64,000 nt of DNA from NCBI GenBank assembly GCA_036971615.1, contig JAYKKR010000032.1:1-64000 (forward strand), read 5' to 3'. Source of the stretch: Amyloporia xantha. Its lineage: Eukaryota > Basidiomycota > Agaricomycetes > Polyporales > Adustoporiaceae. The position numbers and the translations under genes were made by a program. Numbering within the stretch: the first letter of the stretch is position 1; each line of letters opens with the position of its first letter. The notes beneath the pieces were generated by a model that was not told the DNA's origin, did no database searches, and saw nothing but the letters and a program-made list of their open reading frames with translations. This document shows, piece by piece, positions 49,219 to 60,434 of this stretch.

Positions 49219-50442
49219 ATGTCGACCAAAGTCTTCGAGCATGCCTACTACATTGGCAACTACATGAGCGGCATCCTCTACGGTACGAGTAATTTTAACA
49301 TGTTCTGGCCGTGTACTAACCGTCGTGGATGTGCAGGCGTGGAGCTGGTCATGTACTTCCATACCCTGAGGGCGTTGTTCCGCAAGCCAGAACTCCGAAG
49401 GAGCGACCGATTCTTCATCGGCTACACCACGCTCCTCCTGGTGCTGCTCACCCTCGATGTCTCTACCGACGCGGTATGGGGAGAAAACATGTGGATAACG
49501 GATCGCGACAAGCCCGGAGGTCCCCCCATGTTCATCGCGACCTCGCTCAGCGTATGGTACCAAATATTGGGCTCGACGGCGGCCGTGGCACTTGTCTTCC
49601 TTAGCGACGCGTTGCTGGTAGGTCATGTCTACAGCCTGCGCTTTGTTACCTCAGCTCACTCTATCACAGCTGTATCGCACTTTCGTCATCTGGAGAACCA
49701 AGCCCTGGATTATGATCGTACCTATTTTGATCTACCTAGGCGCGTTCTGTGAGTCAGCCATGTGAAATTCATACCAGCGCCCCGTTGCTCACGGTATCCG
49801 CACCAGCCATGGCTGTCTGCGAATTGGTCGAGGGGTTCGAGCCCGGAGGCTACTTCTTCGCACGGGAGGCTGTCAACTTCGGTATCCCGTACTACGCGAT
49901 GACCATCAGCCTCAACATCTTCCTCACCGCGCTGATTTGTGGACGCCTGTTGCATCTGTCCAAAGGGATCCGCACCGCGATGGGCGAAGACCACGCCAAG
50001 ATGTACACGAGCGCCATGGCGATCTCTGTGGAAAGCGCGGCGCCTTATAGTCTGATTGGCCTGATGTTCCTGATTCCGTACGGATACGGAAGCGACACGT
50101 CCAACGCATTTGGCCAGGTCTGGGCAAAGGTCACGGTGCGTTTCGGCTCGTCTCATCATTTTCCTCCTTAGCGTCCAATCTAACTGATCATTCTACCCGC
50201 AGTGTCTCACCCCGCAGCTGATTATCCTACGTATCGTGACCCAGACTGCATGGGGCTGGGACACGATCCATAGCGCTACGCAGATGATGGAGTCTGCCCA
50301 TGGCACTCCGACGCTGTCGAAGGGCGGTATCACTCAGGGCTCGAGCGGGACGTACGCGGGTGGGACCATGCTCGCGACGAAGGAGTCGGGCAAGTGGAGC
50401 AGCGACCACAGTGAGAAGAACGTGGCTCAGGTGGATGTGTAG
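49219..50442 (+). CDS. seven-helix membrane protein, tandem copy 2 (330 aa)
   Basis: Five exons (49219-49282, 49337-49617, 49670-49748, 49807-50135, 50203-50442) sum to 993 nt. Exons 1-4 have exactly the same lengths as copy 1 (64, 281, 79 and 329 nt), and intron positions are the same. The protein is highly similar through the helices (MSTKVFEHAYYIGNYMSGIL, GYGSDTSNAFGQVWAKVT). It diverges in the loop before helix 6 (GEDHAKMYTSAMAISV) and in the C-tail, which is six residues shorter. The C-tails end similarly (SGKWSSDHS..). Divergence concentrated in the cytosolic end suggests different coupling, which is inference. Confidence 0.85.
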
Positions 50443-51246
50443 AGCGCGTGTGTTGCCTCGGCGATGGTACGGGCTGTGCTAGCTCGGTATCCCGCGCCGT
50501 GTCAGGCACGTTGTATTTCTTGCTAGATGTGCTGTGTCGTACTTGTTTGTATGGATTGAAAGCGGTTTAGGTTTTGGGTGTTCTTCACGAATGCGCCTAG
50601 GTGATTTATCGGATAGCTTAACTTCTTTGTAGTTTGCTTGTGTGTAAAATTTTAATACTGTTGTTTGTGGCTGCACCTCATCTGAGCTGATCGTTTGATA
50701 TGGTTTACCGTCACTTAGACAAAACGGCATTTCCAGATACTCATCGAAGCTGCCAGTGGTGGAATAAGTTCATCATGTTCCGTTTGTTTAGTCTCTCTGA
50801 CCCGGACAGTATGAGAAAACTGTGTTGTACGACGTGTGTGCGCCGTTCATGAAGAGGTGAACATTCCAGACGAAGTAGGACTGCACGTTTGATTTAGATA
50901 ATTAAAGAAAGTGGCTACGCATTACTAAAGTTCGACTACGACAAATGATTAATACACCACACTACTTACAAAAGCACAGACGCATTACGATTACGACAGC
51001 AAACCGACAGGAAAGGACAGTGGGTTATGTGAAAATGACCCACCGCCAAGAAGCACGGAACGACCACAGCCACACCCCGAGAATGGAGCGGAGAGCAGTG
51101 AAAGCAGAAGTACAGCACGACACGATAGCAAATACAAAACAGCGATGAAACGAGAAGCGAAACGAAAAACTCATAAAGGACGTGAGCGGAACAGTGGGCT
51201 TGTGACTGCCTCGACGCTACATTCTGCAGGGCTCCTTAGCTTTAGC
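50443..51246. other. intergenic, convergent 3' regions
   Basis: AT-rich 3' region of seven-helix copy 2 (+) and the Zn2Cys6 gene (-). The purine-rich stretch at 50940-51170 is low complexity. No gene seen. Confidence 0.45.
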
Positions 51247-52139
51247 CTAGGCCTGTGAGCCCGACGCGACACTGACATTAACCATTTTGTCACCCGTGAC
51301 CGTCTCGTGGAAGCGGATGGCCCCACGAGGCGCCGACGGCGGGTACTCGCACGTCTGTCTGCGGCGTGCGCACTGTCTGCAGGGAGCGAGCGAGTGAGCA
51401 TGGGCAAAATGGCAACACGGCCGCCAAAACGCTCACCGGCTCCCACCACTCTCAGGGGAGGCATGGCGGGTCTATGGCAGGATGGGAGAGGAGAGAGAGA
51501 GAAGACTTACGGGCAGGTGCGGTCGGCGCTGCCCTCGGGCGGGCCGCCGCATGCAATCTTGCGCCTGCGGCAGAAGAGGCACGCGACGGACGTGCTGCGC
51601 TTGAAGGGTTTTTTGTAACGGGGGAGCACGGGGAGGATGGCTTGCGTGCCGATGGGCTCGGCGGTCGTTTTGTGATATACTGTGTACTCGCGCGTGCCGG
51701 GCAAGGGTTCCGGGCGAGCCTCGGCGCAGGCCTGAGTGCGAGTGCTGGTTTTCGGGCGAGCCGGCGAGATGGCGGTGCTGCGCGCGGGCGGGGAAAGTGG
51801 GCGCACGCATGACGGGGGTGGCGGATCTGCGAGGTTTGGGGTGTCTGGCACGTCTGAAAATGTGGCTGATAGGGCTGAGGAGGTGTAAGTAAGGCAGACA
51901 ACGGAATGCTGAGTGGAAGCGGTTGCACCTGCACAATCAACAGGCTGTGATTCGTGTTGTTGCAGCCAGATTAAAGAGTCAAAGTCAAAGTCATCCGACT
52001 TCGAGTCCCAGTCAGCATATAGCGGTCCCCAGTGCTCGGGCACCTGGTATATCGACGCAAGGTCGATATCATCCGATTTTGAATCCCAGTCAGTGTTCGG
52101 CTCATAAAGACACGAGTTCAACGGTGTCCCATCAAACAT
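51247..52139 (-). CDS. Zn2Cys6 transcription regulator with a C-terminal zinc cluster (252 aa)
   Basis: A nuclear DNA-binding regulator of the fungal Gal4 type. Exons 51511-52139 and 51247-51376 (GTAAGT..TGCAG) sum to 759 nt in frame. All six zinc-ligand cysteines are present across the splice: CLFCRRRKIAC, then DRTCPQCARRRQTC with spacing C-x2-C-x6-C-x11-C-x2-C-x6-C. The cluster lies near the C-terminus (about residues 187-219), whereas most family members carry it near the start. The N-terminal half has an acidic repeat (DWDSKSDDIDL and DWDSKSDDFDF) that could be an activation domain, then a Pro/Ala/Ser-rich linker. The first in-frame ATG was used, though the frame stays open to 52199. No target is implied; the nearest genes are the seven-helix pair. 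Confidence 0.8.
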
Positions 52140-52852
52140 GCAAGGGAGATTATTTATATAATCATAGCTCAAAAAGGAGCCAGAAATTTCCGGAATCAAA
52201 CCCTAGGGATTAGGGTCAGTCAGAATTAGAGGCTCAGTATGTGATCTTCAAGGAAAACGCACATTTGGTGAGGAATACACAGTGACTGGGAGATCTTGCG
52301 GGGTGGGATACCACCAGGTGTCCTCGCAGCATTCATTCACTGCCTCCAGCTCATCTCGGGGCCAGAACTCCATCCGTAATGGTGAGAAGGATGAGGCCAC
52401 CTGGGGGAGGGTGCCACCGAATTGGCTGTGTCATGGTGATGAAGCATATATCTGGAAACGAGGGGCCGACGGTCGCTGCTGAGAAGACCGTCGGGATCAA
52501 CGATCCTTTGTCGAGTCAGGGCTGGGGAGGAGGACTAAAGATATATATGGACCTACATCGAAACACGCCGCGCGGCGACAGCCAATAGCATCCCGCCCTC
52601 GATAAAAACGAGTCACACTTGGCGCGTCCGAAACGCCTGCGGCGTCATCTCTCCCGTGCCCTATTGTTTTTTTTTCTATTCTCCAATGTTCCCCGTCCTT
52701 AGGGTGTCCTCAGAATCGTCCGAATTCCTCGCAACCCTGATATTCGACGCGGTCACGTGAGACACACGCGCCGAGGAACTGGTTGATGGCGCCCCCACGC
52801 GGCCTGCTTTACGACACAACCCTCCACCATCGCCCGCTTCTACTCTCTCCTC
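52140..52852. other. divergent intergenic region
   Basis: Lies between the regulator (-) and the conserved hypothetical gene (+). A TATATATGG at 52543-52551 is 300 bp before the + strand start. A TTTTTTTTT tract at 52667-52675 sits in a pyrimidine-rich stretch. Confidence 0.4.
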
Positions 52853-54547
52853 ATGCTCTCCTCACGCCCACTCGCGCTCAATGCCGATGGACCCATCCAT
52901 ACCAAGACGCCAGGACGTGCCCTCAAAGGCCGCAATGCACTACAAGAAAACATCTACCGCGGTCCGATGACCATCCACGCGAAGAGCAAGGGGGCGCTTA
53001 CTCCCCACCGCCCGCTCACCTCCCGTGCGTACCCGCCTCGTCCTCTATCACACACACTGACGTATCGCACCCGCAGGAGCCCAGAAGACCCTCAGAGACG
53101 GCGCGAAGCCCGCCATCACCGTCACCGTCTCGCGCCCCCTCGGGGACAAGACCCCTGCCCCGAACCGCATCGCCGCCGCCTCCCCATTCCAGACGCCCTC
53201 CCCTCTGGCTGGCAAGCTCGCACAGCTTTCCCTCCACCCCGCACAGCCCACACTCGTGGGGAGTCCCGGCGCGCTGCTGCGTCCATCGTCGGCGAGGAAG
53301 AGCCTGCGCATCCCGCGCACGAGCGGCTCGGGCAAGTTCGAGTTCAAGACGCCGATCACGCGGGGAAACCACTGGGACGTGAGTGATGGGGATGTGGACA
53401 TGGATGGGAATGGCGAGGCGGAGGTGGGTACTGAAGAGAAGGGGGCGGAGCAGGAGGAGGACTACGATGAGATTGAGTATATGCCGCCGACGGCGATCAG
53501 TGAGTGCTCTCTCGCCCTCTCGGTGCGTGCATTGACCGTTGTTTGTCGTACGTGCAGTCCCTCCGTACGAGCCACCGTTCGAAATGCCGGACTACACAGT
53601 CGTCGGACAGAACATCCTCGAGCTCGCGTTCTCGGCCAAGTTCGACGACTCGGCGGACCTGTACTACGCCGCGGACATTGAGATCGAGATTGACCCACAA
53701 GAAGTCTGGCAGGCGAGCGGGTTCGCGTCGTCGCCGTCGAAGTGGGAGAAGCTTCGTTTACCAGAATTGGGTGAGTGTCCCTACGACGCGCTCGTCGAGC
53801 ATTACGCTGACAGCTAGCTGCATAGAGGATGACAGCCCGTTGTCTCGCATAAAGACAGCCGCGCCCACGTCGAGCAGGGCGCCCAGTGCACCACGACCAC
53901 CTGCTGCTACTGCTAGGCCCACCACTCGTTCCACCACCGCCACCCGCCCCGTCCCAGCCCGCTCGACAGCCGCGGTCGCGTCTTCCTCTCGGCCACCTAC
54001 GCGGGCCACACCCGCCACAGGCATCCCCTCAAGGCCTGCATCTTCGAGCTCACGCACTCTTAGAGCCAATTCTGCCTCCCGACCTCCCTTGTCGCGGCCC
54101 GGTACCTCTGCTGCCGTCGCTGCTTCTACTACTACTGCCACCACCGCCGCCACGAATGCACCGCGACCAGCCACCGCCACCGCCACCGCCACCGCCCGCC
54201 CTACGACCAGCGCCAGCACGCGAATGACGACGCGGAGCGGGGCGCAGAAGTCTGCGCCGCTAACGAGTCAAACGGCGGCGGCGGTGGGAAATACGACCGC
54301 GACGAGGCGGGCTCCGACTGCCTCAGCTGCGAGCGCCGTGCGAAGGGCCGTGCCTTCGTCCACAAGCGGTGGTACCGCAGGTGCGATGGCCCCTAGGACA
54401 CGGGCCGCGCCTGCTCTCAGCAGGGCGGCGTCGACTGCAAAAGCTGCTGCGAGCAGGACGGCCAAGGAGGATGACGTGCTGCTCGTTTTCGCGGATGGGG
54501 CGGGGACGGTGAGTGGTTTGGGGGAGGACTTCGTGTTCGACGTGTAG
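52853..54547 (+). CDS. conserved hypothetical protein with a securin-like N-terminus (509 aa)
   Basis: Four exons (52853-53024, 53077-53499, 53558-53770, 53826-54547) sum to 1530 nt in frame. The N-terminus reads MLSSRPLALNADGPIHTKTP and then GRALKGRNALQENIYRGP, which contains an R-x-x-L destruction-box-like motif close to an E-N pair. Then come FKTPITRGNHWDVSDGDVDM, an acidic stretch, and a folded-looking region PPYEPPFEMPDYTVVGQN, LELAFSAKFDDSADLYYAAD. The last 240 residues are Ala/Thr/Ser/Pro/Arg low-complexity. The head resembles securin (Cut2/Pds1) layout, an anaphase inhibitor degraded by APC/C, but the similarity is short and I do not claim it. Confidence 0.8.
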
Positions 54548-55148
54548 TCAGTCTGCGGTACATGTCCTTGCGTGCCGTTTGCTGGTTCTCTGTTCGATAT
54601 TATTCTTGATGTGTGGCTGTGTCATGTTGGTTTTGTTCTCCGTTTCTTTATCAGCTCTCAGACTGCTGCATTTGCTGTGCGTGTGGCACTAAGGCCGATG
54701 GGCGACAGCTGCATCTGCAGCACAAAATTACAATACAGGATTGGCAAGGCACAAAATCACAGTGGATTTGGTTGGACATATATCCTCTTGGCCCATAGTT
54801 CCGTATACGTCTTCCTACATCCTGCATGCAATCACGAGCACCACCAGGCAACAAAATAGAGTCATGAAGGGACCAAGTATGCATAGGCCAGCATAGCCAT
54901 CAGCAGATAGAAAGCGAGCGGGACACGAATCCAAGCCTGAGCCTGCGGTACCAATGTTGAGGTCGCCAGAGCCAGAACGAGAACCTTCTTGCAAGAGAAC
55001 GGCATGTGAATCTTGATCTTGTGCATTTGCGGCAGTCGAGATGATCTCAGAGTTCAGCACGTCGTAACGTGGAATGAAGAGAAGAGGAAGGGGCGAGCAC
55101 GAATCACGATCGACGCGGACGCGTTGAGATCATTTGTAATCGGGCAAC
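54548..55148. other. region with unresolved minus-strand coding-like fragments
   Basis: Two overlapping frames look protein-like. One ends WIRVPLAFYLLMAMLAYAYL with a stop near 54867. The other (54815-55060) runs TAANAQDQDSHAVLLQEGSR and ends hydrophobic. They may be the 3' part of the frameshifted gene at 55149-55805 or a separate small membrane protein. No splice model kept frame. Confidence 0.3.
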
Positions 55149-55805
55149 TCATTCAGCTGAGTGTAGATTGGGGGCCGAGGAATCTCGAGGGAGCACCCGG
55201 GCAGGGCCCATGGCGGAAGTCAGTCCATTGACTGCAACGAGGCCAGGGTAAGTAGGATACGACAACAGGCAACTTACACGGGCCCTAGTCGGAATGCCCA
55301 CGTTCTCGGTGAACCCTGCGGCGACCGCTGCCAATCGATTCTGCCCACTGAGTACCGCTCGCAAGAGCCTAGCATCAACCTCTGTTTTTAGACGGTATTC
55401 CGAACTCGAGCTTCACGCATCCCGTCTCTCGGTCTAAGGCAGGAGGCAAGAGCATCATCCGAGCGGCATCCTCTGAAAGCTGCTTGTCAAGCAGCTTAGC
55501 ACAGAATGGCAGCAGGAATGAATACCCCTAGTGCGACCCCTGGTCTAGACACCGGGCGGCGGGCGACACCACTGGCATGCAGGTGAGGTGCACGCGAGAG
55601 GTTAGCTACTCACAGAGCGTAGCATACCCGATGCTAGGACTGGTGGTAGGCGTCCCCTGTCTTTCTTCCTCTCGCCTGTATGTTCGATCGATCTCTGTAG
55701 CGCCGCCGCCAGAGGCACCAGTGCGCGCTCGCTCTGCATGGCCCAAGATGTGAAGCCCAATGCCTGCTGAGCGATTACAATCGGAGGGGTTTCTTCGGCG
55801 CACAT
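55149..55805 (-). pseudogene. hypothetical protein with a one-base frameshift
   Basis: Not recognised. Exons 55614-55805 (MCAEETPPIVIAQQALGFTS..GMLRS), 55280-55527 and 55149-55231 have good splice signals (GTGAGT..CTAG and GTGTAA..GCAG). Exon 2 reads GYSFLLPFCAKLLDKQLSED, MMLLPPALDRETGCVKLEFG, then changes frame at a five-A run near 55395 and continues EVDARLLRAVLSGQNRLAAV and GFTENVGIPTRA. The exon is 248 nt where 247 would keep frame, so one extra base explains everything. The end is PARVLPRDSSAPNLHSAE. As written, translation stops shortly after the A-run. It is either a recent pseudogene or a homopolymer error in an intact gene of about 174 codons. Confidence 0.55.
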
Positions 55806-55978
55806 AGCTGGCAGCGTGACCTAGTAGGCGCTGCGTCGTGCGATGGGCATGGAGCGATCGTCGATCGGGTACTGCGCCGGGGAGAAGAATGCATACACAG
55901 CACTAGAACCCTACGGGCATGCGCGTGCAGCCCAGTTCCAACGGTGGGCGAGCGGAGGAAGTGTGAGACTGGTCACTG

Positions 55979-56004
55979 GATGCGTTTCCGTAAGGTTTTT
56001 ACGG
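55979..56004 (+). repeat. left terminal inverted repeat of the MITE
   Basis: Itself contains a small hairpin, CCGTAA-GGTTT-TTACGG, at its inner end. Confidence 0.8.
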
Positions 56005-56678
56005 TAATTTCTAGTCTGTAAATGTCCCAAAAAAGATGGATAAAAATAAGGTTTCACTAATTTTTGATATGAACGGTCCAATCCTCGCCGTGGGAATGTG
56101 AATGACCTGCCAAATGTAATATCGGAATTTTCCGCACTACCTCGGCGTCTTTGCCGAGTCTTCTCCAACCTTCCCTTCCAAGCCTCGCATAGGCGCTCGT
56201 GGAGGAGGAGCGTTCACAAGAGCCCTGGATGAGCAGGTTCAATCCGCGAAGTGTGCAAACTCGTCACAGTGCTTCCTGAGATCTATATGAATAAAATGGT
56301 ATACTTTGAAGGAGTTTGGGGGATAGGCACATTTGTGTTAAAGCACTGTTCAAGGAAGGGGGTCCGACCCCCCCCTCCCCCTTGTAGATAGCGCGTTTAC
56401 AGCTGTGGCCCCGACCCGCGCTTGCCCGAAAAGGCAGTGCTCCATCACATGCCGCCACGCATTTGGGTCGCACCGACCAAGCACTGACAAAGTCGAATTC
56501 ACGGCGCAATATTGCTCTCCCTTCGGTGCTATCATATGGGTGTCAAACTGCTTGCTTTCGCAAGCCCATTCCAACCATACCATTATGTAGGAGGGATGAT
56601 GCCGGGCTTTCATAGAAATGTTACATTGTTCGCATCGAGATTAATCAAGATTTGTTGAGATTTACAAAATCGAGACAT

Positions 56679-56704
56679 CCGTAAAAACCTTACGGAAACG
56701 CATC
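56679..56704 (-). repeat. right terminal inverted repeat of the MITE
   Basis: Exact reverse complement of 55979-56004. Confidence 0.8.
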
Positions 56705-56709
56705 CACTG

Positions 56710-57026
56710 TCGGGGTCGGCCACGGTCGGGATGGAGAGACGTCATGGACGGGAATATCGAATGGACACTGGCAACGGGCGGGTCAGCGAAACGCGTACGC
56801 ACGCACACAGCCTGACTGGAAAGGGTTAGCGTTTCGTGCGGAAACGGGGGACAAGAGAAGAGTGGAGCGGGCGAGAGAGAAGCGATCAGCCAGGCTGAGC
56901 CAGCCAACGTTCCTTGGCACTGCGCAACGGCGCAACCGCAGTCGCCTCTCTCCACCGCACACTCGCAGGCCCCAACCGTCTCTGCTAGCATATCATACCA
57001 GACCTCTCACCGCCACCACCACCACC
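56710..57026. other. upstream region of the methyltransferase-like gene
   Basis: GC-rich, no TATA box. CACC-repeat sequence directly precedes the ATG. The MITE ends 320 bp before the start codon. Confidence 0.4.
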
Positions 57027-58270
57027 ATGGCTCCAAAACACTCCTTCGCCCGCCACCCGCGCTACACCGCCACTCTCGTCCTCATCCTTCTCGCCGTCGC
57101 CCTCGTCTTCTCCCAAGGCCTCTCCCACAGCGAGAGCGAGAGCTCGAGCTACTTCCGCAAAATAAAACCGCTGCGCTGGACCATCATCGAGGAGGACGAG
57201 CGGTACGAGCAGGTGCTGCGGGACAGGGAGGCCATGGTCCGCAAATGGGGTCCCTCGCCCGCTTTGGTCGAGGCGTGCGTCTTTCCTTTTCCGTCTCCGT
57301 CCCCATCATTGGCTGAGTCTCTGCCGCGCCAGGTTCCCCCCGCGCGATGACTTCTACACCCTCTGTACGTCCCCCGTGCTGTCCCTGCACTGTGAATTAA
57401 CCCCACCCAGGGGACTTCTTCATCCCCGCCTTCCAGTGTCCCCACCGCGTCGAGCGCGTCGGCGTCCTCGGCGACGGCGGCAAGTGGGTCTGCGGCCTCG
57501 ACCGCGTCGCCCGCCAGCCCGAGTGCGTCATCTACTCCTTCGGCGTGAACAACGAGTCCTCCTTCGAGGCCGAGCTCCTCCGCCGCGCACCCGGCTGCCA
57601 GGTCTGGGGCTACGACTTCAGCGTCCCCGCCTTCGGCCCCGAGATCACCGCCGACCCCGCCCTCAATCCCCGCGCCCACTTCTTCCCCTACGCCCTCGGC
57701 GAGGCCGACAGCTACGGCCCCGGCGCCAACCCGCCCGTGTACTCCCTCGCCACCCTCATGGCGCTCAACGGCCACCGCTTCATCGACGTCCTCAAGGTGC
57801 GCACATGCTCTGCACGCCGCATCGGACATCCGGGTGCTGACCCTGCCCCCCCACCCCCCACAGATCGACATCGAGGGCGCCGAGTTCGCCGCGCTCTCCG
57901 CGTTCATCGACGCCTTCACCGTCCCGCACGACGCGCAGGCCCACACGCCCGCGCGCCCGCCGCCGCCGCTCCCCATCGGGCAGATGCAGATCGAGATCCA
58001 CGCGCGCGCGGGCACGGGCTACGAGTCCTTCGCCGCGTTCAAGGGCTGGTGGGAGGCGCTCGAGCGCGCGGGCCTCCGCCCGTTCTTCGCCGAGCCGAAC
58101 CTCGTCTACGTCAACCTCATCCGCGGCGCGCGGCCGGATCTGGCGGAAGTGCGTTGCGTCGTCCGTTTTTTTGTTCTGAGGTGGTTACTGATGCGGGGCG
58201 GTTTTTCGTGCAGTACTCGTTCATGAACATTCGCGGACGGCATGCGCTCGTGTCGGACAACTACATCTAG
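57027..58270 (+). CDS. membrane-anchored methyltransferase-domain protein (METTL24-like, 335 aa)
   Basis: Five exons (57027-57274, 57333-57364, 57411-57796, 57864-58148, 58214-58270) sum to 1008 nt in frame; exon 2 is only 32 nt. A short basic N-tail (MAPKHSFARHPRY) is followed by one membrane helix (TATLVLILLAVALVFSQGL), so a type II Golgi or ER protein is likely. The catalytic-type domain has the Methyltransf_22 signatures CPHRVERVGVLGDGGKWVCG, VIYSFGVNNESSFEAELL and GCQVWGYDFSVPAFGPEI, then IDIEGAEFAALSAF and GQMQIEIHA. The family resembles SAM-dependent methyltransferases, but substrate is unknown. It is very GC-rich compared with its flanks. Confidence 0.85.
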
Positions 58271-60329
58271 ACCCGTGCCGCGCGGGTCGCCGTGCTAGCA
58301 TCTACTTACGCAAGTATATACCATCTACCACCCGGACTCTCTCAGAGCGTAGTAGTGCATCGGATTCGTTCGATTGTTCACTGCATGTCATGCGGCCGCG
58401 ACGACTGGATATCGTCGCGCCCGCACCGTCGCCACGGACTCTCTTGCATGCTGCATGTTGCATCTCGCATACTGGTAGTGCTCTCGCTTTCCTTCGCAGA
58501 CTTTGCCTTCTCTCCTCCCCGCCCACATCCTACCTCCCCTCTCCTTCACGCATGTATATTATGAGAGCCGGAAACGTATTATCCCCCCGCTGTATCATAC
58601 TAACCTAACCTCCACCATTATTCCCCGTGGTTGCATCCACCGGCCGCCCCCTTCCACAAGTAAGTGTTTCGACCGGTGCTCATCACCGTACGGGGGAGTC
58701 CCTGTCCTGCCAAAATAACGCAGTGCGGCAAGGAGGTGGCATATCACGTCAGTGGTCCCAGCAGGCAGTGGCCAGCCTGTCATGAATGTCATTCCTCGGT
58801 CGTTACGTCGCCTGTCAATTGCAATATTAGCTGCGCGACATGTTGATCGCACCCCGATCGTGGCGGCGATCAGGCAGGGTCGGCTGGGAGATCGGATCTT
58901 GAGCAGACTCTGAGGGGCGACCAGAGTAGTATCAGTAACAGTTGTCCACTGTTACTATTCAGCGGTCTTATTCGGCAGATGTGGACCATGCGCACAGGGA
59001 CCTTACTATATGAGGCAATCAGTCCGGCCACAGCGAAGGCATCCCAGAAAGTCACGGCAGTCACTTGGAAAGCCTGGTAGGAAGCCGGCATGTCCAAATT
59101 ATACGCCCTATCTCGTTAAATGCGCGAACGAGGCTTTAGCGTGCCCACCTGAGCGCGCCCGGTTCGGGGGACCCCCCGAGCGCAGCGAGGGAGGGGAGGG
59201 CGCGCGAATGGTGGGTCCTCTTCGCGCGCCCGGCAAAACTCCTGCCCACCGCAGACCCTTACCATTTATAGAAAACACCGCGATCGGCAGTAACACTGAG
59301 GCGAGAGTTACTGTTACTACTCTGGTATATACTCGCAGACTCTCAGCCTTCAGGCCTCAGGTCCGACCCCTGCCAGGACGGGGGTGGGGGGCCTGTGTGT
59401 GCGTGCGCCATGGTGAGAGGTCGTCGCACGCCGCCGTCTTCCAGTCAGTCAAGGGAGTACGTACGCGTCCGTGCGATGGGGTTCCTAAGAGGCGATGGTG
59501 ATACGAACAGCACTAGTGGCGGTGGGTGATTCGGATGGGAACACGCCGTGCTCTGGATCTGCCTGCACGGGTGTCAGGTGTGGGTGTTTTGCTGCTTCCG
59601 TGTCTGTTCGTCGGTTGCGTTCCATTGTCACAGTCCGCGTGCGACCTGCGAAGTGGCCGTCGCGCTCAGCGGGCACTACTGTAGAGAACGTGCGCCTCCT
59701 CATCAAAAATAACGCCACGCCCGGCGCACGCTGGAGCGTTGTGGCACCACCCCGGCGCATGTGCATGGCTTCACACGTAAATAATTCAGCATCCTAGTTC
59801 GGCGCCAGCGCCTCCTGTGATTCGTGTTCCCGGGGACAATAAACTAAAACGTCCCAAGAGTCGCCAGCGTCGCGAGGATCGCCGAAATCGCTGGCGCGGT
59901 GGCAAGGAGTCACGGTGATATCAGATGATTCGTATCTCCAGATGGGGGACATGGCATATGGCGTATAATGATATACTCATGATATGTGCATTTGCGTAGT
60001 GACTGGAATGGGCGGTCTCACCGTATCGGAGCATCCACCAGGATGGATGATCATGGATCACGCCCGTCGACTCGGACGGCGGAGGCTGTGCCAGCTATCT
60101 AGGTCCATCCCGGGAAAAGGAAGCAAAGCAACGCAGTCCAGCCGCTCAAATGAGGTTGGAAACACCGCACTGGCAACAATGCAGGTGATCTCCGAGACCA
60201 CTCCAGCCAGCGCCGCGCAAATTTTTCCCCCAGGCTGTCCGGGAGAACTGCATGCGTCTACTGGCTACTGGGAATTCGAAGGAAGGTCCAAGGCGTCAGT
60301 GAACCCCCGCCCCGGTTCCGTTGGGTTCA
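58271..60329. other. 2 kb without a supportable gene
   Basis: Holds the methyltransferase-like 3' UTR and the upstream region of peptide gene G. Frames at 59010-59501 and 59495-59797 lack motifs and splice continuity. A purine-rich, CCCCCCGAGCG-containing hairpin-like stretch lies near 59165-59190. Confidence 0.4.
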
Positions 60330-60337
60330 TATAAAAG
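60330..60337 (+). promoter_or_regulatory. TATA box of peptide gene G
   Basis: TATAAAAG about 100 bp before the ATG at 60435. Confidence 0.55.
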
Positions 60338-60434
60338 CCGTGGCCTAGCGGCCTGCACGTTGAAGCAACATCATCACACCGCGCAGCGCACTACCACCCA
60401 ATTGTCCTCTCCCTCTTCCACTCCCATATCGACC

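Larger units (their letters stand above)
55979..56704. mobile_element. MITE-like non-autonomous DNA transposon (726 bp)
   Basis: Ends are perfect 26-bp inverted repeats (55979-56004 and 56679-56704, starting GATGCGTTTCCGTAAGG), followed by about 20 bp of weaker inverted similarity that includes GTAAAT on both sides. A 5-bp direct repeat CACTG flanks it at 55974-55978 and 56705-56709. The interior is AT-richer than its surroundings and has no transposase-like frame. Superfamily cannot be assigned from a 5-bp duplication alone. Confidence 0.8.

Noticed and set aside
57149..58015. 288-codon minus-strand frame
   Set aside because: Shadow of the methyltransferase-like gene; Gly/Ala/Val/Glu-rich reverse complement of GC-rich codons.
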